Source of the DNA: Candidatus Kaiserbacteria bacterium
GTDB taxonomy: Bacteria; Patescibacteriota; Minisyncoccia; Phycocordibacterales; UBA2100
NCBI GenBank assembly: GCA_024654165.1
Contig: JANLIP010000111.1
Span: 1 to 5,564, forward strand
DNA: 5,564 nucleotides
Reading direction: 5' to 3'
Both the position numbers and the translations under genes were made by a program. Positions within the stretch are counted from its first letter, which is position 1. The number at the start of each line of letters is the position of its first letter. This document shows positions 3,966-5,564 of the stretch, one piece after another. The notes below the pieces were generated by a model. That model saw only the letters and a list, made by a program, of their open reading frames with translations, searched no databases and was not told the DNA's origin.

Positions 3966-3986
3966 CTTCTAGATACTAGCTTCTAG
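3963..3986. repeat. Duplicated TAGCTTCTAG between rpsL and rpsG
   Basis: TAGCTTCTAG occurs at 3963-3972, starting with the rpsL stop codon, and again at 3977-3986, followed by CTTTTAGG, a partial third unit. It fills much of the 44-nt gap within the str operon. AGGA at 3992-3995 comes out of this repeat but is 14 nt from the rpsG ATG, too far for an ideal Shine-Dalgarno site. Confidence 0.65.
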
Positions 3987-4009
3987 CTTTTAGGAAAATA
4001 CAAAATATT

Positions 4010-4471
4010 ATGCGCAGACCGGTAAAAAATAGAAATATTCCAGAACCAGATCCGACATACGGCTCTTTGAAGGTTGCAAAGCTCATCAACTGCGTAATGG
4101 AATGCGGGAAGAAAGATACTGCGCGGAAGATTGTTTACAAGGTGATGGAAGAATTGAAGAAAGATGGCGACCCAGTCGCGATTCTAGAAGATGCGCTTGA
4201 GAAAGCAGGCCCGACAGTGGAAGTGCGCTCCCGCCGAGTAGGAGGAGCCAACTATCAGGTCCCTCGCGAAGTGCGCCCCGAGCGCCGTCTATCTCTCGGC
4301 ATGCGCTGGATTGTAGGAGCGGCTGAAGGGACAAAAGGAAAGCCGATGGCAGAAACTCTTCTTGCAGAAATCCGCGCCGCACACAAAGGCGAAGGCGCCG
4401 CTGTCACAAAGAAAGAAACAACTCACAGAATGGCAGAGGCCAACAAGGCATTCGCGCACTTCACTTGGTAA
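4010..4471 (+). CDS. rpsG: Small-subunit ribosomal protein uS7
   Basis: A 153-residue protein that nucleates assembly of the 30S head by binding the 3' major domain of 16S rRNA and lies near the E-site tRNA. Conserved features seen: PDPTYGSLKVAKLIN 13-27 (family PDxxYxSxxVxKxIN), VMECGKKDTARKIVY 29-43, GPTVEVRSRRVGGANYQVP 67-85, EVRPERRLSLGMRW 87-100 and the C-terminal HRMAEANKAFAHFTW 139-153, equivalent to HRMAEANKAFAHYRW of E. coli. The N-terminus is two residues shorter than in E. coli, and the length is otherwise typical. The ATG is the only start compatible with the family N-terminus. Only a distant AGGA (14 nt upstream) could serve as ribosome site. Second gene of the str operon, 9 nt before fusA. 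Confidence 0.97.
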   Translation: MRRPVKNRNIPEPDPTYGSLKVAKLINCVMECGKKDTARKIVYKVMEELKKDGDPVAILEDALEKAGPTVEVRSRRVGGANYQVPREVRPERRLSLGMRWIVGAAEGTKGKPMAETLLAEIRAAHKGEGAAVTKKETTHRMAEANKAFAHFTW

Positions 4472-4480
4472 TTCTCTGAT

Positions 4481-5564
4481 ATGGCACGCGATTACCCCTT
4501 GGAGAAGGTAAGGAACTTCGGCATTATCGCGCACATTGATGCGGGGAAGACGACCACGTCCGAGCGCATCCTTTTCTATACCGGCATGTCGCACAAAATC
4601 GGCGAGGTGCACGAGGGCAATACCGTCACAGATTGGATGGAACAAGAACGCGAGCGCGGAATCACCATCACCGCCGCCGCCATCACTTGTTTTTGGAACC
4701 CTTCCTACATGGGCACCGACACTTCTTATAAGCACCGCTTCAATATTATTGACACCCCCGGCCACATTGACTTCACATCCGAAGTGAAGCGCTCAATGCG
4801 CGTCTTGGACGGCGCGGTTGTCGTCTTTGACGGCGTCGCAGGAGTGGAACCGCAATCAGAAACCAACTGGCGCTACGCCGAAGAAGCGAATGTTCCGCGC
4901 ATTTGTTACATCAACAAGCTAGACCGCACGGGCGCATCTTTTGATAAATCATACGCGAGCATTTTGGAGCGCCTTTCCACAAAGGCGGTGCGCATGCAGA
5001 TTCCAATCGGGCTTGAAGACAAATTTGAAGGCGTCGTGGATTTGCTCGCGATGAAGTCATACCACTTTGAAGGCGAGATGGGCGCTAATGTCGTAGCGGG
5101 GGAGGTGCCTGCGAATTTGAAAGAGGAAGCAGAGAAATATCGCCACGAGCTTGTAGAGAGAATCGTTGAGAATGATGATGCGCTCATGAGCGAGTACTTG
5201 GAAGGGAAGGAAATCTCACTAGAAATTCTGAAGAAGACTCTGCGCAAAGCGGTTGTGGAGAACAAAATCTTCCCGGTTTACGTCGGCTCATCTCTCAAGA
5301 ACAAAGGAGTCCAGCTCGTTCTTGACGGCGTCGTTGATTACCTGCCGAGCCCGCTGGATTTGCCTCCTGCGAAAGGGCACAACCCCGACACAATGGAGCC
5401 GGAAACAAGAGTTTCCGATGATACGGCGCCTTTTGCCGCGCTCGTTTTCAAACTGCAAGTAGACCCGTTCGTGGGCGCGCTCTCGTTCTTCCGCGTGTAC
5501 TCCGGCGTCATTAAAGCGGGCGATTTTATATACAACGCGACCACGCGCAAGAAAGAACGCCTCG
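4481..5564 (+). CDS. fusA: Translation elongation factor G (5' part, cut by window end)
   Basis: The GTPase that drives translocation and, with RRF, ribosome recycling. The reading frame is open from ATG 4481 to the window edge: 361 codons of a protein usually near 690-700 residues. The G domain is complete: P-loop AHIDAGKTT 17-25, switch I with [14 protein letters not shown] 51-64, DTPGHIDF 91-98 (family DTPGHVDF), NKLDRTGA 145-152 (family NKMD) and [10 protein letters not shown] 269-278. The G' insertion follows the NKLD motif, and domain II starts near residue 315 ([28 protein letters not shown]). After FW71-72 there is a slightly longer loop than in E. coli. The start lies 9 nt after the rpsG stop without a Shine-Dalgarno site, suggesting translational coupling. 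The catalytic His95 is present, so a standard EF-G is expected. Confidence 0.97.
   Translation, partial: MARDYPLEKVRNFGIIAHIDAGKTTTSERILFYTGMSHKIGEVHEGNTVTDWMEQERERGITITAAAITCFWNPSYMGTDTSYKHRFNIIDTPGHIDFTSEVKRSMRVLDGAVVVFDGVAGVEPQSETNWRYAEEANVPRICYINKLDRTGASFDKSYASILERLSTKAVRMQIPIGLEDKFEGVVDLLAMKSYHFEGEMGANVVAGEVPANLKEEAEKYRHELVERIVENDDALMSEYLEGKEISLEILKKTLRKAVVENKIFPVYVGSSLKNKGVQLVLDGVVDYLPSPLDLPPAKGHNPDTMEPETRVSDDTAPFAALVFKLQVDPFVGALSFFRVYSGVIKAGDFIYNATTRKKERL

Noticed and set aside
4289..4765. 158-codon minus-strand open frame across the rpsG-fusA junction
   Set aside because: It is antisense to two unmistakable conserved genes and has no promoter or family similarity that I can see.

Overview
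The window looks like a piece of a small-genome bacterium, most likely of the Candidate Phyla Radiation (Patescibacteria, Parcubacteria-like). This is an inference from three things: a free-standing, membrane-anchored ComEC-type metallo-beta-lactamase, a divergent compact iron/manganese superoxide dismutase, and a near absence of Shine-Dalgarno sites (one well-spaced site among eight genes). The genetic code appears standard: the M50 protease gene ends in TGA and no gene has an internal TGA, which argues against the TGA=Gly code of Gracilibacteria/SR1. I cannot place the organism more finely without a search.

Layout from left to right. Positions 56-649 (minus) encode a superoxide dismutase. 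A 220-bp divergent intergenic region follows; it holds an extended -10 promoter for the dismutase, a 10-bp palindrome in that promoter's spacer, and a perfect 42-bp palindrome. Positions 870-1742 (plus) encode the ComEC-like metallo-hydrolase. Between it and the convergent rpmB gene (bL28, 1889-2131 minus) lies a 114-bp structured element bounded by perfect 16-bp inverted repeats. A second divergent intergenic region (2132-2287) carries another strong hairpin and two promoters that would start transcription at or next to the start codons. It is followed by an M50 site-2-type membrane protease (2288-2911) and an unrecognised protein with a textbook twin-arginine signal (2952-3482), probably co-transcribed. 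The right side is the str operon: rpsL (uS12), rpsG (uS7) and the first 361 codons of fusA (EF-G), which runs off the window.

How the genes fit together. rpsL-rpsG-fusA is the conserved translation operon, and rpmB is a separate ribosomal protein unit. The protease, the Tat-signal protein and the metallo-hydrolase are membrane or extracytoplasmic proteins with no obvious shared pathway. The dismutase stands alone as an oxidative-stress gene. I do not see a defence system, mobile-element transposase, CRISPR array, tRNA or rRNA.

The points most worth a second look are the 42-bp palindrome, the 114-bp inverted-repeat element, a missing proline in the universally conserved KDLPG loop of S12 together with Arg at the classical streptomycin-resistance lysine, a four-cysteine variant of the metallo-hydrolase core, the orphan Tat substrate, and the apparent leaderless promoters.
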